Below are positions 62,901 through 64,000 of a DNA stretch of 64,000 nucleotides, in pieces. The notes under the pieces were generated by a model that was not told the origin of the DNA, ran no database searches, and saw only the letters and a list, made by a program, of their open reading frames with translations. The DNA is taken from NCBI RefSeq assembly GCF_001522545.3, contig NC_031770.1, forward strand, positions 20,606,105 through 20,670,104. Reading direction: 5' to 3'. The DNA is from Parus major (Eukaryota; Chordata; Aves; Passeriformes; Paridae). Positions within the stretch are counted from its first letter, which is position 1. Each line of letters opens with the position of its first letter. Made by a program: the position numbers and the translations under genes.

Positions 62901-64000
62901 TCAGAAGAAAGGCAGGAGCAGAAATATCACACCCTACTTAAATGCATAAAACCATATTTTACTGCAGTGGCACACCTTCCCAGCAGGATCTCAGTTAAGA
63001 GCAGCATCGTGTGAGTCCAGGTAGGCAGCTTCCAGTCTCCGACACCAGAGACATGTAATGAGCTGCAGACAGATCTTTCAGTCTCATGAGCTGTGTGGCT
63101 ATTTGCTTCCTAATCTCCAAGTGCTCTCTTGTAACTGCTCCCCCAAAATCCCAGTACAGACGTGAAGCTACAGCCACCTCTTGAGGATAGATATCTTCTC
63201 ATTAAAGCAGGACAGGTGATGTTTGAACTTTTGTGTCTTTTTTTAAAAAAATAAGTTTTTATTGCATTATTTAAAATTATACACCAACTGGCAGCAGTTT
63301 GTGCTAGGGGATGTTTAACTAGGGAGAATGCTCTGGGGCATATAACTTTACTCCCTATCTGATACTTGGATCTCTTGGAGCTATTGATTCTGCTCTTCAC
63401 ATTATCCTGTGTTCAGAGCTTGTTAGTTTTACTCATGTCTTCCTTTGTAACATGAGAGAATAATGAAACATGCTGTAAGAAGTTTTTCTGTGGTTTTTAC
63501 TAAGAGTATCATTCATTGTTTTTATAATGTTTTTGCATGCCCATCAGTCACATTTGGCAGGAAATGTAACCCTTTAAAACTCACTGTAGCTCCAGAAAGT
63601 CGGAAGGAGTTGCAAACCTTTAGAAAGCTAGCTAACTGGGAGGGAAAGAAAGTAAATGGCACCAATACTATGTTGCTACTGATTGTAGCTAGTAGGGGTA
63701 AAATAAGGACAAAAGGTGAAGAATCCTGCCAAATATTCTCAGGCATTTTTAAGTCACTTGATTATAATGGATTTTAAATAGTTGACCCTTACAATAATGG
63801 TTAGGCTTTCCTGATCTTTGATTGCTAGGAAGAGTTCAGTTAAAATTTAGGCTGCAGGACCTTGTGCCTTTTCTGAAGGGGGTGGCACTTAGAGACCAGT
63901 TTTTGTACCAGGTCTAAAAGAAAGATATGCCAAGATACCAGAATGCTGGTCTTGGTCTTGCTTCTCCTCTTCTGAATGGCTTGTCCCATGTACAAAACAT

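Larger units (their letters stand above)
32475..64000 (+). other. PTPN14: Presumed first intron of PTPN14 (or intergenic DNA)
   Basis: No coding exon was recognised in these 31.5 kb on either strand. In particular no frame resembles the PTPN14 start (MPFGLKLRRTRRYN) or its FERM domain. The block is AT-rich with CR1 fragments at 36.1, 42.8 and 48.9 kb, an AT tandem stretch at 56.4 kb and a 55-base direct-repeat pair at 55.9 and 59.9 kb. A 1 kb segment at 43.0-43.5 kb is richer in G+C and ends in a good donor. If exon 1 is correctly assigned, the intron is longer than 31.5 kb. Confidence 0.45.

Noticed and set aside
32475..64000. Search for PTPN14 exon 2 (MPFGLKLRRTRRYN) or FERM-domain exons
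   Set aside because: No frame on either strand matched. The first coding exon is taken to lie beyond the right edge.

Overview
The window is vertebrate nuclear DNA, most probably from a bird. It contains a multi-exon gene with consensus GT-AG introns, two CpG islands and several fragments of CR1 LINEs with the typical avian CR1 3' end. CR1 also occurs in other reptiles, so the bird call rests on subfamily appearance and short introns. No species can be named. There are no prokaryotic features, CRISPR arrays or operons, and most short open frames are chance frames in introns or intergenic DNA.

Left third (1-19.6 kb): the 5' part of CENPF (centromere protein F / mitosin) on the minus strand. 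A non-coding exon 1 and eleven coding exons were placed by splice sites, reading phase and similarity to human CENPF. They encode about the first 759 residues, and the last exon runs off the left edge of the window. The promoter is a CpG island with three NF-Y (CCAAT) boxes and a CHR-like hexamer, as expected for a G2/M gene.

Middle (19.8-31.5 kb): intergenic DNA. It holds microsatellites, a possible LTR remnant and an intronless, 3'-truncated, frameshifted copy of the germ-cell RNA-binding gene DAZL at about 25.4-25.8 kb. A weak gag-like retroviral remnant lies just 5' of the copy on the same strand. This is the most unusual item here, because CR1-dominated bird genomes have few processed gene copies.

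Right half (31.5-64 kb): a second CpG island, interrupted by a 220-base run of N, with a plus-strand untranslated exon ending in a strong splice donor at 32474/32475. From remembered vertebrate gene order (CENPF next to PTPN14, transcribed divergently) this is inferred to be exon 1 of PTPN14, a Hippo-pathway phosphatase. The rest would then be its long first intron, since no PTPN14 coding exon is seen. The island holds two tandem TEAD-type hexamers with a 3-base spacer, suggesting possible YAP/TEAD feedback. Within the presumed intron are CR1 fragments, a pair of near-identical 55-base direct repeats 4 kb apart, and a weak candidate alternative first exon.
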